DNA of 64,000 nt from positions 80,113 through 144,112 of the forward strand of contig CACSIL010000045.1 in assembly GCA_902705825.1 (NCBI GenBank). The letters run 5' to 3'. The stretch comes from Halioglobus japonicus (GTDB taxonomy: Bacteria; Pseudomonadota; Gammaproteobacteria; Pseudomonadales; Halieaceae). Position 1 is the stretch's first letter. Every line of letters begins with the position of its first letter. The notes under the pieces are model-generated. The model had not been told where the DNA came from. It made no database searches and saw only the letters and a list, made by a program, of their open reading frames with translations. Positions 26,974 through 38,052 of the stretch are shown here, one piece after another. A program made the translations under genes and the position numbers.

Positions 26974-29355
26974 ATGGCTCGTAAGTTTGCTGCTGTAGCG
27001 TTCTCGTTGGGGTGTTTCCACGCGAGTTCATTGATGGCGCTTGGCCTCGGTGAAATGCAGCTGGAGTCTTTCCTTAATGAACCGCTTAAAGCCAGTGTTG
27101 ACCTGCTCAACATGGATGGCCTGCACGAAGATGAGGTCAGGGTTCGCCTGGCCACCTCAGAAGACTTTGAGAAGCTGGGCCTGGACAGAGCCTACTTCCT
27201 GACCAATATCACCTTTGAAGTCGTGTCCGATGGTAAGGGCGGGGCGAAGATTCTGCTGAGTTCGGATGAGCCTGTGCTGGAACCCTACCTGGACTTTATC
27301 GTAGAAGCACGGTGGCCCTCCGGGCGCCTGTTGCGCGAATATACGATATTGATCGATCCGCCGGTATTTTCTCAATCCACACCTGTTGTATCTGCCAGTG
27401 AGCGCGTTGCCACGGTAGAAGGTATTCCGGCCCCTGCGCCAGCAAAAAAAAGTGAATCCTACTCCTATGACTATAATGCCGGACGCGTAAACGTCGATCA
27501 GCGCTCCGATCTTGCTGCAGGCGCTATGCCGCAGCGCAATTACAATGCATCGACGGCCGGCGCGCCAACGCCCGGCAGCCGGTACATGATCCACCGCGAC
27601 CAGACGCTCTGGGAAATCGCCAGCATGGCAAAGCCGGCAGGCGTTTCCGTACACCAGACAATGCTCGACATTCAGCGCTTGAACCCCGATGCATTTATCA
27701 ATGGCAACATCAACCGCATCAAGGCGGGCTATATCATTTATCTGCCCAGCGCTGAAGACATCACGTCAGGTGATTTGCCCAAGGCTCTGGCGGAAGTACG
27801 TGAGCAAAATGCAGCCTGGCGTGAAGGCCGTGATACCGCGCCCTATGCCAGCAGCGGGCCGTCTCTGAGAATTTCGGCCGAACCGGAAGACTCTGCGGCG
27901 GTTGAGACAGATACACAGAGCACAGTTGGCAGCGCTGAGCCCAGTGCCATTGACTCGCGAGCAGCGGCGCCCGAGCGGGCTGTTGCAGGTTCAACAGGTG
28001 GTGCTTCTGCTGAAACACTGGAGCGCCTGGCCGCGCTGGAGCAGCAGCTTGAGACACTGCAGCGCATCGTTGCGCTGAAAGATGATCAGATCGCAGCGCT
28101 GCAAAGTGCGCTGACAGAAGCCGGCGGGAGCGTGGAAAGAGAAGAGCCCCGTGAACTTACAATTGATATCGAACCCGAGTTAGAAGCGCAAGCCGAGAGT
28201 GTGTCTGCTGTGGTGCCGCTGGAAAGCGACGAGGCCCCGGCTGAGCAAGCAGCGCAGGAGCCAGTAGCTGCCCCCGTTGCAGAGAAAGAACAGGCCGCTG
28301 AAAGCACCAAGCCAACAGCCGCTGAACCCGCTGGCGCATCCAGCAAAGCCGATCCGAAACCGTCCGCACCGGCCACGTCCGCAGAGGGGTGGACCAGCTA
28401 TCTGCTGTATATCCTCGGCGCTGTCGTGCTGGTGATAGCGGGTTTTGTCTTTGCCCGCCGTCGAGGGGAGGCGAAGGAGGAAGAGTCGCTACCGATTACT
28501 CCCGTTGGCACTACAGCGGCAGTCACCACTGAAGATGTGTTCGCGGATGTGCAGTTGCAGGATCAGAACGTTGAAGTGGAACCGGTGGTCGAAACACCGC
28601 CGCTTGTTGATAAAGGCGCTGATCCGGCTGAGGCAGACAACCGTGGCTACGGTGAGCACAAGCACGACGAGTACGCCTCCGATGTTGACGCGGCCGACGC
28701 GCTGGCCGAAGCCGATATCTATATCGCCTATGGTCGTCACCCCCAGGCCATCGATCTCCTCAACAATGCGCTGGTCGCCGAGCCCGGCAACCCGGTTTAC
28801 CGGCTGAAATTGCTGGAGATATACGTAGAACTGGATAATCAGGCCGCGGCTGTAGCACAGTTCAAGAAAATACTGGATATCGGTGACAGCGATTGTATTG
28901 CGCGCGCTGAATTAATGCTTGAGCGTCTGGGTGATGAATCGATTGGCGGCGACAGCCTTGAAGGGCTGGCAGCACAGCCTGCAGTCCATACCCCAACAAT
29001 CACAGAAACCTCCCCGGGGCTCACACCTAATCCGCTCGATATACTCACGGATTCGAATGATTCGCTGGAAGAGGTGTTCACCGGTCTGGAGATAGAAGAG
29101 GAGGAGGGGGTCGAGGAAGAAGACGATCTGGATTTATCCGGTGACTTTGAAGTCGATCAGCCTGACACCGAGGAAGACGAAGAGCTGGTTATCGCCGCAG
29201 ATAGTAACGCGCTGTCCACCAAGCTGGACCTGGCCCGTGCCTACCTCGATATGGGCGACGATGATGGTGCCCGCCAGATACTGGACGAGGTTGTAGCAGA
29301 AGGCACTGCGGAGTTGCAAGCAGAGGCTCGGGAGCTGCTCGAACGCATTGGCTGA
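26974..29355 (+). CDS. fimV: Polar peptidoglycan-binding protein FimV
   Basis: 793 residues in FimV order. There is a signal peptide (residues 1-25), then the conserved FimV N-terminal domain starting LGLGEMQLESFLNEPL. A LysM-like peptidoglycan-binding domain lies at about 203-258. A coiled-coil segment (about 345-375, LERLAALEQQLETLQR) and a low-complexity Ala/Glu/Pro stretch follow. One membrane segment lies at about 474-492. The acidic cytoplasmic half carries TPR-like repeats and the C-terminal FimV motif (TKLDLARAYLDMGDDDGAR). In relatives it organises type IV pili and polar proteins. AAGGGG precedes the ATG. truA starts within its last codons. Confidence 0.95.
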   Translation: MARKFAAVAFSLGCFHASSLMALGLGEMQLESFLNEPLKASVDLLNMDGLHEDEVRVRLATSEDFEKLGLDRAYFLTNITFEVVSDGKGGAKILLSSDEPVLEPYLDFIVEARWPSGRLLREYTILIDPPVFSQSTPVVSASERVATVEGIPAPAPAKKSESYSYDYNAGRVNVDQRSDLAAGAMPQRNYNASTAGAPTPGSRYMIHRDQTLWEIASMAKPAGVSVHQTMLDIQRLNPDAFINGNINRIKAGYIIYLPSAEDITSGDLPKALAEVREQNAAWREGRDTAPYASSGPSLRISAEPEDSAAVETDTQSTVGSAEPSAIDSRAAAPERAVAGSTGGASAETLERLAALEQQLETLQRIVALKDDQIAALQSALTEAGGSVEREEPRELTIDIEPELEAQAESVSAVVPLESDEAPAEQAAQEPVAAPVAEKEQAAESTKPTAAEPAGASSKADPKPSAPATSAEGWTSYLLYILGAVVLVIAGFVFARRRGEAKEEESLPITPVGTTAAVTTEDVFADVQLQDQNVEVEPVVETPPLVDKGADPAEADNRGYGEHKHDEYASDVDAADALAEADIYIAYGRHPQAIDLLNNALVAEPGNPVYRLKLLEIYVELDNQAAAVAQFKKILDIGDSDCIARAELMLERLGDESIGGDSLEGLAAQPAVHTPTITETSPGLTPNPLDILTDSNDSLEEVFTGLEIEEEEGVEEEDDLDLSGDFEVDQPDTEEDEELVIAADSNALSTKLDLARAYLDMGDDDGARQILDEVVAEGTAELQAEARELLERIG

Positions 29356-30205
29356 GAGCCCCTTTTCCCCTGAGCCGCTGCCAGCTGGTACGCGCATTGC
29401 CTGTCGCGTCGAATACGATGGCAGTAGCTACAACGGCTGGCAATCGCAGCCTCATGTCGGTGTCGTCACCGTTCAGGACCAGCTTGAGCTGGCGCTTGCC
29501 GAAATAGCCAATACGCCACTGCGGGTGCAGTGTGCCGGGCGCACCGATACCGGTGTTCACGCCCACTCCCAGATCATCCATTTTGACAATCCTGTTGCTC
29601 GCAGCTGTAAGGCGTGGGTGTTGGGAGGTAATGCGCGCCTGCCGTACACCATTCGCATCCACTGGGCTGTCCCGGTTGTCGAAGAATTTCATGCGCGTTT
29701 TTCCGCGCAGTCACGTCGTTACCGCTATGTCATCGCCAATACCCGGATTCGCCCGGCATTAATGCAGGGTCAGTTGACCTGGCACCGCCGTAAGCTCAAT
29801 GCCGATGCCATGCATGCAGCTGCGCAGGCGCTCATTGGCGAGTGGGATTTTAGTGCCTTTCGAGCCGCGTCCTGTCAGTCGCGTACGCCGATGCGCAATG
29901 TGCAGTTTATCGATGTCAGGCGTCGTGGTGACCTGGTCATACTGGAAGTGCAGGCCAATGCTTTCCTCCATCATATGGTGAGGAACATTGCGGGGGCGCT
30001 GCTGGCAGTTGGTGACGGACGCAAGCCCCAGCAGTGGATCGCCAAACTGCTAGAGGGCCGCGATCGCACGGTAGCTGCCGAGACTGCGCCAGCCAACGGC
30101 TTGTACCTGGTCGATGTCGAGTACCCAGCGCACTACGGCTTGCCGGTGACGCCTTACGGGCCAATTTTGCTCGGCATAAATCCGCAAACCGACGCTGGCA
30201 TTTAA
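29348..30205 (+). CDS. truA: tRNA pseudouridine(38-40) synthase TruA
   Basis: About 285 residues. It contains VEYDGSSYNGWQSQ near the start and the catalytic Asp in CAGRTDTGVHA (about residue 64), followed by YRYVIANT and FRAASCQS segments typical of TruA. It converts uridines 38-40 of the tRNA anticodon arm to pseudouridine. The start is TTG 29348, overlapping the fimV stop by 8 bases; no better start occurs before the conserved domain, so translation is probably coupled to fimV. Confidence 0.94.
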   Translation: MAESPFSPEPLPAGTRIACRVEYDGSSYNGWQSQPHVGVVTVQDQLELALAEIANTPLRVQCAGRTDTGVHAHSQIIHFDNPVARSCKAWVLGGNARLPYTIRIHWAVPVVEEFHARFSAQSRRYRYVIANTRIRPALMQGQLTWHRRKLNADAMHAAAQALIGEWDFSAFRAASCQSRTPMRNVQFIDVRRRGDLVILEVQANAFLHHMVRNIAGALLAVGDGRKPQQWIAKLLEGRDRTVAAETAPANGLYLVDVEYPAHYGLPVTPYGPILLGINPQTDAGI

Positions 30206-30266
30206 AGACACTGTCGCGCGTGATCTGCTATCATGCGGCCCTTGTTTTTGAAGGGTTTCAGGGGAC

Positions 30267-30909
30267 ATGGCCGCCACGCGCGTCAAAATATGCGGTATAA
30301 CCCGAGAGGAGGATGCGCTCGCTGTCGCCGCCAGTGGTGCCGATGCGATTGGCCTCAATTTCTACGCTGCGAGCCCCAGGGCGGTCAGTGCCGATCGGGC
30401 CGCCGAGCTGGCTGAAGTGCTGCCACCGTTTTTGAGTGTTGTTGCCTTGTTCGTCGATGAACCAGTTAGCGGTATCGCACGTATACTGGATACAGTACCT
30501 GTTGACATCATTCAGTTCCACGGCGATGAAACACCCGAGTTCTGCGAACAGTTCGGGCGTCCGTGGATTAAGGCGCTGCGCGTAAAGCCGGGACTCGATA
30601 TCGTCGATGCCTGTCGCAGGTTTCACCGCGCGCGCGGCATGCTGCTGGACAGTTGGCAAGCAGGTGTACCCGGCGGTACTGGAAAAACCTTCGACTGGAG
30701 TCTTACGCCAGCCGATCTGCCATTGCCTACGGTACTGGCGGGAGGCTTGCACGCGGGCAATGTGGGTGAGGCGATCGCCGCCCTGCATCCGGCGGCCGTA
30801 GATGTCAGCGGTGGTGTTGAGAGTGCACCGGGTATTAAGGATGCTGAAAAAATACATCGATTTGTAGCGGCTGTGCGAGCCGCAGAGCAACAGCCAGACG
30901 GAGTAAGAT

Positions 30910-30920
<11 letters not shown>
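30267..30920 (+). CDS. trpF: Phosphoribosylanthranilate isomerase
   Basis: 217 residues of the (beta/alpha)8 PRA isomerase. [11 protein letters not shown] with the catalytic Cys9 opens the protein, IQFHGDE lies near residue 90, and [14 protein letters not shown] near residue 180 includes the phosphate-binding region. It makes the Amadori product CdRP in tryptophan synthesis. It overlaps trpB by 11 bases, so the trpFBA block is one transcript. It sits after truA, as in Pseudomonas and its relatives. Confidence 0.96.
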
Positions 30921-32130
<1,210 letters not shown>

Positions 32131-32151
32131 TTTACCCCTGGAGAGTATGTA

Positions 32152-32970
32152 GTGAGTCGAATTGCGGGATGTTTCCAGAAACTGGCAGAGGAAGGCCGCA
32201 CCGCCTTAATCCCCTATGTGGTGGCGGGCGATCCCCGCCAGGCGTTCACCGTGCCGCTGATGCACAAGTTGGTTGAAAGTGGCGCCGATATACTGGAGCT
32301 TGGCGTACCTTTTTCTGATCCGATGGCAGAGGGCCCGGTGATACAGCTGGCTCACGAGCGCGCGCTTGCCAATGGCACAACGCTGAGCAAGGTGCTGGCC
32401 ATGGTCAGTGAGTTTCGCAAGACGGATAGCACTACGCCGGTATTGCTGATGGGCTACGCCAATCCGGTAATGCACATGGGGTATCGCAACTTTGCAAATG
32501 CCGCAGTTGCGGCTGGCCTGGACGGACTGCTGACGGTGGATATCCCGCCGGAGGAAGTCGATGGCATCAATGGTGAATTACAGCGTGTTGAAATGGACAA
32601 TATATTTCTGGTGGCACCGACCACGCCAGATGAACGTATTGCCCGTATTGCCAGCAGGGCCAGCGGCTTTATCTACTATGTGTCGCTGAAGGGTGTCACC
32701 GGAGCCGGAAATCTCGACACTGTTGAAGTGGCCAGTCGGGTCGGCGCTATTCGGCGCCATAGCAGCCTGCCAGTGGCCGTGGGCTTCGGTATCAAAGATG
32801 CTGCCTCTGCCCGGGCTGTTGCCCAGACTGCCGACGGTGTTGTCGTCGGCAGCGCATTGGTGAACACGATGGCCGAAGTCATCGAGCGCGGCGGAGAGTC
32901 GGATGCTGCCATTGCGGCCGCCGCTTCACTGTTGGGTGATATTCGCAGGGGCATCGACAGCCCGGCGTAG
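32152..32970 (+). CDS. trpA: Tryptophan synthase alpha subunit
   Basis: 272 residues of the alpha-type TIM barrel. Catalytic Glu49 is present in [10 protein letters not shown]. The second catalytic position, Asp60 in well-studied enzymes, is Glu60 here (DPMAEGP). The GVTGAG and GFGIKDA phosphate-binding loops near residues 183 and 216 are intact. It cleaves indole-3-glycerol phosphate to indole and glyceraldehyde 3-phosphate for TrpB. The start is GTG 32152, 21 bases after trpB. The substitution keeps a carboxylate, so activity is probably retained, but this is inference. Confidence 0.96.
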   Translation: MSRIAGCFQKLAEEGRTALIPYVVAGDPRQAFTVPLMHKLVESGADILELGVPFSDPMAEGPVIQLAHERALANGTTLSKVLAMVSEFRKTDSTTPVLLMGYANPVMHMGYRNFANAAVAAGLDGLLTVDIPPEEVDGINGELQRVEMDNIFLVAPTTPDERIARIASRASGFIYYVSLKGVTGAGNLDTVEVASRVGAIRRHSSLPVAVGFGIKDAASARAVAQTADGVVVGSALVNTMAEVIERGGESDAAIAAAASLLGDIRRGIDSPA

Positions 32971-33025
32971 TGCCCCATCGTGGCAATATCACCATCAGGT
33001 AGTTCTAGTTGAGCTGTACCCCGTC

Positions 33026-33031
33026 TATAAT
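33026..33031 (+). promoter_or_regulatory. Possible -10 element before accD
   Basis: An exact TATAAT at 33026-33031, with only a poor -35 (TTCTAG, 33003-33008, 17-base spacer). It would give accD its own start about 30 bases upstream of the ATG. Confidence 0.35.
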
Positions 33032-33061
33032 GCCCCCTTCGACACGGTAGTGAGGAAGACA

Positions 33062-34003
33062 ATGAGCTGGATTGACAAGATTCTGCCGGCTGGTGTGCGC
33101 AGTGACTCAGGCGGGAAGACCTCCAGCAGCGTTCCGGAGGGCTTGTGGAAGAAGTGCGTCAAATGCGAGGCGGTTCTCTATCTGCCTGATGTCGAGCGCA
33201 ATAACGATGTTTGCCCCAAGTGCGATCACCATATGCGCATCGGGGCCCGCAAACGGCTGGGCCGGTTTTTCGATGAGAACACCAGCGAGGAAATCCTTGC
33301 CGATATCGAACCGGTCGACCGCCTCAAATTCAAGGACAAGAAGCGCTACCGCGATCGCCTGGCTGCGGCGCAAAAATCCACCGGTGAAAAGGATGCCCTG
33401 ATCGCCATGCGCGGCACGCTGCGTGGCCTGTCGGTGATTGCCGTGGCATTCGAGTTTGAGTTTCATGGCGGCTCTATGGGGTACGCCGTAGGAGAAAAAT
33501 TCACTCAGGCAGCGCAACTGGCGCTGGAAGAACAGATCCCTCTGGTGTGTTTTTCAGCATCAGGCGGAGCGCGCATGCAGGAGGCACTGATCTCCCTGAT
33601 GCAGATGGCCAAGACCAGTGCGGTTATAGAGCGTCTGAAAATCGCCCGCATACCCTATATTTCTGTGATGACAGACCCCATTTACGGCGGTGTCTCGGCC
33701 TCGCTGGCACTACTGGGTGATATCAATATTGCTGAGCCAGACGCCCGGGCAGGGTTTGCCGGCCCGAATATTATTGAACAGACCATTCGTCAGAAGCTTC
33801 CAAAAGGTTTTCAACGCAGTGAGTTTTTGCTCGAACACGGCGCTATTGACATGATTGTGCACCGTACTGAAATGCGCGATACCATTGCCCGCTTGCTGTC
33901 CAAGCTGACCAATCGGCCGCTGGCACCACTGGAAGAGCAATCGATCGACACACCGCCAGACAGCGACGAAGCGGCAAAGGTCATCGCGGCAGGAGATGAG
34001 TAA
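33062..34003 (+). CDS. accD: Acetyl-CoA carboxylase, carboxyltransferase beta subunit
   Basis: About 313 residues. An N-terminal zinc ribbon has Cys32, Cys35, Cys51 and Cys54 (CVKC and CPKC). The crotonase-like carboxyltransferase domain follows, with [19 protein letters not shown] near residue 170 and a [11 protein letters not shown] oxyanion region. It forms malonyl-CoA with AccA and the biotinylated AccB/AccC system. ATG 33062 is chosen because it starts the usual MSWIDKI N terminus; the open frame from 32903 overlaps trpA. Its stop overlaps folC by 8 bases. Confidence 0.97.
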   Translation: MSWIDKILPAGVRSDSGGKTSSSVPEGLWKKCVKCEAVLYLPDVERNNDVCPKCDHHMRIGARKRLGRFFDENTSEEILADIEPVDRLKFKDKKRYRDRLAAAQKSTGEKDALIAMRGTLRGLSVIAVAFEFEFHGGSMGYAVGEKFTQAAQLALEEQIPLVCFSASGGARMQEALISLMQMAKTSAVIERLKIARIPYISVMTDPIYGGVSASLALLGDINIAEPDARAGFAGPNIIEQTIRQKLPKGFQRSEFLLEHGAIDMIVHRTEMRDTIARLLSKLTNRPLAPLEEQSIDTPPDSDEAAKVIAAGDE

Positions 34004-35330
34004 GACAACGCTGGAGCAATGGCTGCAGCGACTGGAAACCATTCACCCACGTGAGATGGATCTCGGTCTGGAACGTATTTCAGCTGTCGCGCGTACACTG
34101 GAATTACTCCCTGTTTCCCAGCCAGTGGTCACCGTCGCCGGTACCAATGGGAAAGGCTCTACCGTGGCAGTGCTGGAAGCGCTTCTGCTGGAATCGGGAT
34201 ACCGTACCGGTACGTTTACGTCGCCCCATTTTCTGCGTTTCAATGAGCGGATCCGGATAGCGGGTATTGAGGCATCCGATGCTGATATCATTGCAGCATT
34301 TGCGGAGATTGATGCCGCCAGGGGCGCGATTTCACTCACGTACTTTGAGTTTGCGGCGCTGGCTGCTCTGCTGCTGTTCAAGGCCAGTGCGCCCGATATC
34401 CTCGTTTTGGAAGTCGGCTTGGGAGGGCGTCTGGACGCGGTGAATATGGTAGACCCAGACATTGCAATCATTACCAGTATCGATCTGGATCACCAGAGTT
34501 GGCTCGGCGAGTCGCGCGGTGAAATTGCGCGAGAGAAAGCCGGGATATTGCGTGAATCGGTGCCGGTAGTGGTGGCAGATCCCAATCCGCCTACTGAATT
34601 GTTGCACCGCATCACGGAAGTGGGTGCTAGTCCTGCACTCTTTCTGGGAAAGGAGTTTACACTAGCGAAGGGTCAGGGTGACTGGCAGGCCGTGCTGCGA
34701 GGGCGCGATGGTCAGCCAATGGCATTGGCTCCTCGGCAGTATGGCTCGATACTACCGGAGAATATTTGCGCTGCAGTGCAGGCGGCGTTGTTGCTGAACC
34801 TTGAGGTCAGCGATGCGGGACTGTCGCGTGCGCTGGACCGTGCTGCGCCTGTCGGACGTCGCCAGCGGCGGTGTATAAAGGAGCGGGACTATGTGCTCGA
34901 TGTGGCGCACAATCCTGCTGCGGTGGGCAAGCTGGTCGAATATTTACAGGCGAGCCCCTGTGAGGGAAGAACAATTGGACTTTTTTCAGTGATGTCGGAT
35001 AAGGACGTGAAGAGCATCGTTCAAACAGCGCTCGGTCATTTCGACGCCTGGTTCCTGGCCGACCAACCGCACAATGAGCGCGCTGCCCGTGCGGCAGACA
35101 TCGCCACCGTGCTGGGGGAGGCCGGGGAGGGCATGATCAGTATCAGCAAAAACCTTCGGCAGGCATTTCGACGGGCACAGAGCGTCATGAACAGGGGAGA
35201 CAGATTGGTCGTATTTGGTTCGTTTACCACGGTTGCGGGCGTGATGCCGTTTCTCGACAACCGCGCAGAGGCCACGCAAAAGTGTGCTGAAGACGAACTC
35301 GGTCAAGTCAGTATTGGGGGAGGGACGTGA
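33996..35330 (+). CDS. folC: Bifunctional dihydrofolate / folylpolyglutamate synthase
   Basis: 444 residues of the Mur-ligase superfamily. The P-loop [10 protein letters not shown] lies at about residues 47-56, [13 protein letters not shown] follows, and the DVAHNP signature is near residue 303. It adds glutamate to folate. It overlaps accD by 8 bases and the SPOR gene by a few bases, so accD-folC-dedD are very likely one transcription unit, as in many gammaproteobacteria. Confidence 0.95.
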   Translation: MSKTTLEQWLQRLETIHPREMDLGLERISAVARTLELLPVSQPVVTVAGTNGKGSTVAVLEALLLESGYRTGTFTSPHFLRFNERIRIAGIEASDADIIAAFAEIDAARGAISLTYFEFAALAALLLFKASAPDILVLEVGLGGRLDAVNMVDPDIAIITSIDLDHQSWLGESRGEIAREKAGILRESVPVVVADPNPPTELLHRITEVGASPALFLGKEFTLAKGQGDWQAVLRGRDGQPMALAPRQYGSILPENICAAVQAALLLNLEVSDAGLSRALDRAAPVGRRQRRCIKERDYVLDVAHNPAAVGKLVEYLQASPCEGRTIGLFSVMSDKDVKSIVQTALGHFDAWFLADQPHNERAARAADIATVLGEAGEGMISISKNLRQAFRRAQSVMNRGDRLVVFGSFTTVAGVMPFLDNRAEATQKCAEDELGQVSIGGGT

Positions 35331-35953
35331 ACGAGATCCTCAAGCAGAGACTGGTAGGCGCGCTGATCCTACTCGCATTAGGCGTGGTTTTTTGGCCCAT
35401 TGTATTCGTGGAGCCTGAACAAAAGACGACGATGCAGCAGCGGCCCATTCCGGCGCCACCAGCGGTGTCAACGGCGGATATCGACGTGCCGCAGCAGGGT
35501 GATCTTCGATCTTCACCGGCGCTGACAGCGAATGATTACGCGCAGGCGGAAGGCGATCCAATGCCCGAAGAGAATACGCCATCCAACATCGAGGATGCGC
35601 TCTCGGTGAGCGCAGCATCCGCAGCGCCGGTGGATGCACAGGGCAGCAGTGATGCCGCAAGTACTGTGCGCTCCGAGGCACCGCAGCCGCTTCAGGTGGA
35701 CGCCGCTGGCGTACCTGTGGCGTGGACGCTTCAGGTTGCCACTGTCAGCAGCGCCGAGAAAGCCGAGTCCCTGCGTAGCCAGCTGCTCAAGAAAAACGAG
35801 AAGGCGTATATCAAGAAGATATCCAGTGGCGGAAAGCAGCTCTATCGGGTTTGCGTCGGCCCCAAGTTTGAGAAGAAGGAGTTGGAGCGAATCCAGGCAG
35901 GTATCAATGCAGAGTTTGGTGTAAAGACTATGCTCGTAAGGTATTTGCCGTGA
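35327..35953 (+). CDS. dedD: SPOR-domain protein, DedD-like
   Basis: 208 residues. A single N-terminal membrane segment (about 10-27) is followed by a periplasmic Pro/Ala/Ser-rich linker. A C-terminal SPOR domain (about residues 131-208, WTLQVATVSSAEKAESLRSQL onward) binds denuded glycan at the septum. In this gene order it corresponds to DedD, a cell-division accessory protein. The start is GTG 35327, overlapping the folC stop. The linker is of low complexity. Confidence 0.88.
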   Translation: MNEILKQRLVGALILLALGVVFWPIVFVEPEQKTTMQQRPIPAPPAVSTADIDVPQQGDLRSSPALTANDYAQAEGDPMPEENTPSNIEDALSVSAASAAPVDAQGSSDAASTVRSEAPQPLQVDAAGVPVAWTLQVATVSSAEKAESLRSQLLKKNEKAYIKKISSGGKQLYRVCVGPKFEKKELERIQAGINAEFGVKTMLVRYLP

Positions 35954-35978
35954 TGCGCGCGACGGCGAGCTGACTCCG

Positions 35979-36497
35979 ATGGTGGACTGGTTACAGTTTA
36001 ACGCGGCCGACTGGGCTATTATTGTTATCCTCGGGCTTTCGATACTGCTCAGCTTGTGGCGAGGGTTTATCCGCGAAGCGGCTTCTCTGGCAGGCTGGAT
36101 CGCGGCATTCATTATTGCCAATATGTTTGTCAATGAAATGGCGGCGCTCTTGTCGCAATGGATCGCCAACGTTACAGGCCGCTATGTGGCGGCGTATGCG
36201 TTGTTGTTTGCCGGCACATTGGTTGTGGTCGGCATACTGGGGAACATAGGGGCGCAGTTGGTGAGAGCCACTGGTCTGACCGTGTTGGACAGAATACTGG
36301 GTACCGCGTTTGGATTCGCACGCGGTATCATTATCGTACTGGTGCTGGTGTACCTGCTGCGGCAATTGGCACCACCACAGAATTTAGTGTGGTTGGATCA
36401 GGCTCAGTTGATGCCGCATGTCGATATGTTGGGTCAGTGGGTACAACAGTTGTTTTCCAGATCTCAGTCCGGGCAAGCCCTGGGCTTATCAACTTAA
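35979..36497 (+). CDS. cvpA: CvpA family membrane protein
   Basis: 172 residues with four hydrophobic segments (about 11-29, 37-56, 67-93 and 105-127). It matches CvpA, with an early FNAADWAIIVILGLSILLSLWRGFIRE-like start. In E. coli it is required for colicin V production and is cotranscribed with purF, as here. Its biochemical role is not known. The gene lies 25 bases after dedD and 25 bases before purF. Confidence 0.93.
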   Translation: MVDWLQFNAADWAIIVILGLSILLSLWRGFIREAASLAGWIAAFIIANMFVNEMAALLSQWIANVTGRYVAAYALLFAGTLVVVGILGNIGAQLVRATGLTVLDRILGTAFGFARGIIIVLVLVYLLRQLAPPQNLVWLDQAQLMPHVDMLGQWVQQLFSRSQSGQALGLST

Positions 36498-36522
36498 TTG
36501 CGCATAGTGGGGTAAGTGCAGA

Positions 36523-38043
36523 ATGTGTGGCCTTGTAGGAATGGTAGCGAAATCCGGCGTCGCTCCTGAAATATACGATGCCCTGACAGTCCTGCAGCAT
36601 CGCGGGCAGGATGCAGCGGGGATCGTTACCTGTGGCGATGGCAGATTCAGCCAGCGCAAGGGGGAGGGCCTGGTGCGGGATGTTTTTCGCCAGGATCACA
36701 TGCAGCGATTGAAAGGCTCCATGGGAATAGGTCATGTGCGCTACCCGACTGCCGGCAGTTCAGGGATCGCTCTGGCACAACCCTTTTATGTCAACTCTCC
36801 TTATGGCATAGCGCTGGCACACAACGGCAATCTGACCAACTCAGAACAGCTCACACTGGAGATTTTCCAGGATGATCTGCGCCACCTGAATACCGACTCC
36901 GATACAGAAGTCCTGCTCAATATATTTGCACATGAGTTGCAAACACTGGGCAAGCTGAACCCTTGTGCGGACGATATATTTACCGCAGTAGAGGCAGTTC
37001 ACAACCGCTGTCGCGGCGGCTATGCGGTGGTAGGGCTATTGGTGAACCACGGCGTGTTTGGATTTCGTGATCCGTCGGGTATCCGGCCTCTGGTTATCGG
37101 TACGCGCGATACGCCCGCTGGGCAGGAGTACATGATTGCCTCTGAAAGTGTCGCGCTCGATGTGCTGGGCTTTACCCTGCTTGATGACGTGGCACCGGGA
37201 GAGGCGATATTTATCGACTCAGAAGGACAGTTACATCGACGCAGTTGTGCGGCAAACGCGCAGTTGCGCCCGTGTATTTTTGAACACGTTTATTTTGCGC
37301 GACCGGATTCCCTGATGGACGGAATCTCGATATACAAAACACGCATGCGCCAGGGTGAAGCACTGGCTAAAAAAATTCGCCGGTTGCGCCCGGAACTGGA
37401 TATCGACGTGATCATTCCGATTCCCGACACCAGTCGCATCGCAGCGCAATCCATGGCCTATGAGCTGAATATTAAATTCCGCGAAGGCCTGATGAAGAAC
37501 CGCTATATCGGCCGTACGTTTATCATGCCCGGGCAGAGCCACCGGAAAAAATCCGTGCGGCAGAAACTCAATCCGGTACCACTGGAGTTTTCGGGAAAGA
37601 ACGTGATGCTGGTGGATGACTCCATTGTGCGTGGCACCACCTGCCGTCAGATCATAGACATGGCCAGAGAGGCGGGCGCTGCCAATGTCTATTTTGCATC
37701 TGCGGCACCGCCGGTACGTTATCCCAATGTATACGGTATCGATATGCCATCTGCGTCAGAGCTGATAGCACACAACCGCACAGTGGAAGAAGTCTGTGAA
37801 CTCATCGGCGCCGACTGGCTGGTGTATCAGGATCTCGAAGATCTCATACACTGCTCGCTGGAAGGCAATCCACATGTGGCCGGCTTTGATTGTTCGGTAT
37901 TCAATGGTGAGTATATTACCGGCGATATTGATCAGAATTACCTTGATCGGGTGGAATTACTACGCAACGATGAGGCACAGAATGAACGGCGTGTGGCACT
38001 GCAAACAGATGGTGCTGTCGTCGGTCTCTACAACGATGTCTAG
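36523..38043 (+). CDS. purF: Amidophosphoribosyltransferase
   Basis: 506 residues. The glutaminase nucleophile Cys2 follows the initiator Met (MCGLVGMV), and [11 protein letters not shown] lies near residue 68. The PRPP-binding loop [13 protein letters not shown] in the phosphoribosyltransferase domain is near residue 362. It catalyses the first committed purine step. It follows cvpA and precedes metZ with a 9-base gap. The length matches the E. coli-type enzyme. Confidence 0.98.
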   Translation: MCGLVGMVAKSGVAPEIYDALTVLQHRGQDAAGIVTCGDGRFSQRKGEGLVRDVFRQDHMQRLKGSMGIGHVRYPTAGSSGIALAQPFYVNSPYGIALAHNGNLTNSEQLTLEIFQDDLRHLNTDSDTEVLLNIFAHELQTLGKLNPCADDIFTAVEAVHNRCRGGYAVVGLLVNHGVFGFRDPSGIRPLVIGTRDTPAGQEYMIASESVALDVLGFTLLDDVAPGEAIFIDSEGQLHRRSCAANAQLRPCIFEHVYFARPDSLMDGISIYKTRMRQGEALAKKIRRLRPELDIDVIIPIPDTSRIAAQSMAYELNIKFREGLMKNRYIGRTFIMPGQSHRKKSVRQKLNPVPLEFSGKNVMLVDDSIVRGTTCRQIIDMAREAGAANVYFASAAPPVRYPNVYGIDMPSASELIAHNRTVEEVCELIGADWLVYQDLEDLIHCSLEGNPHVAGFDCSVFNGEYITGDIDQNYLDRVELLRNDEAQNERRVALQTDGAVVGLYNDV

Positions 38044-38052
38044 GAAGGATTC

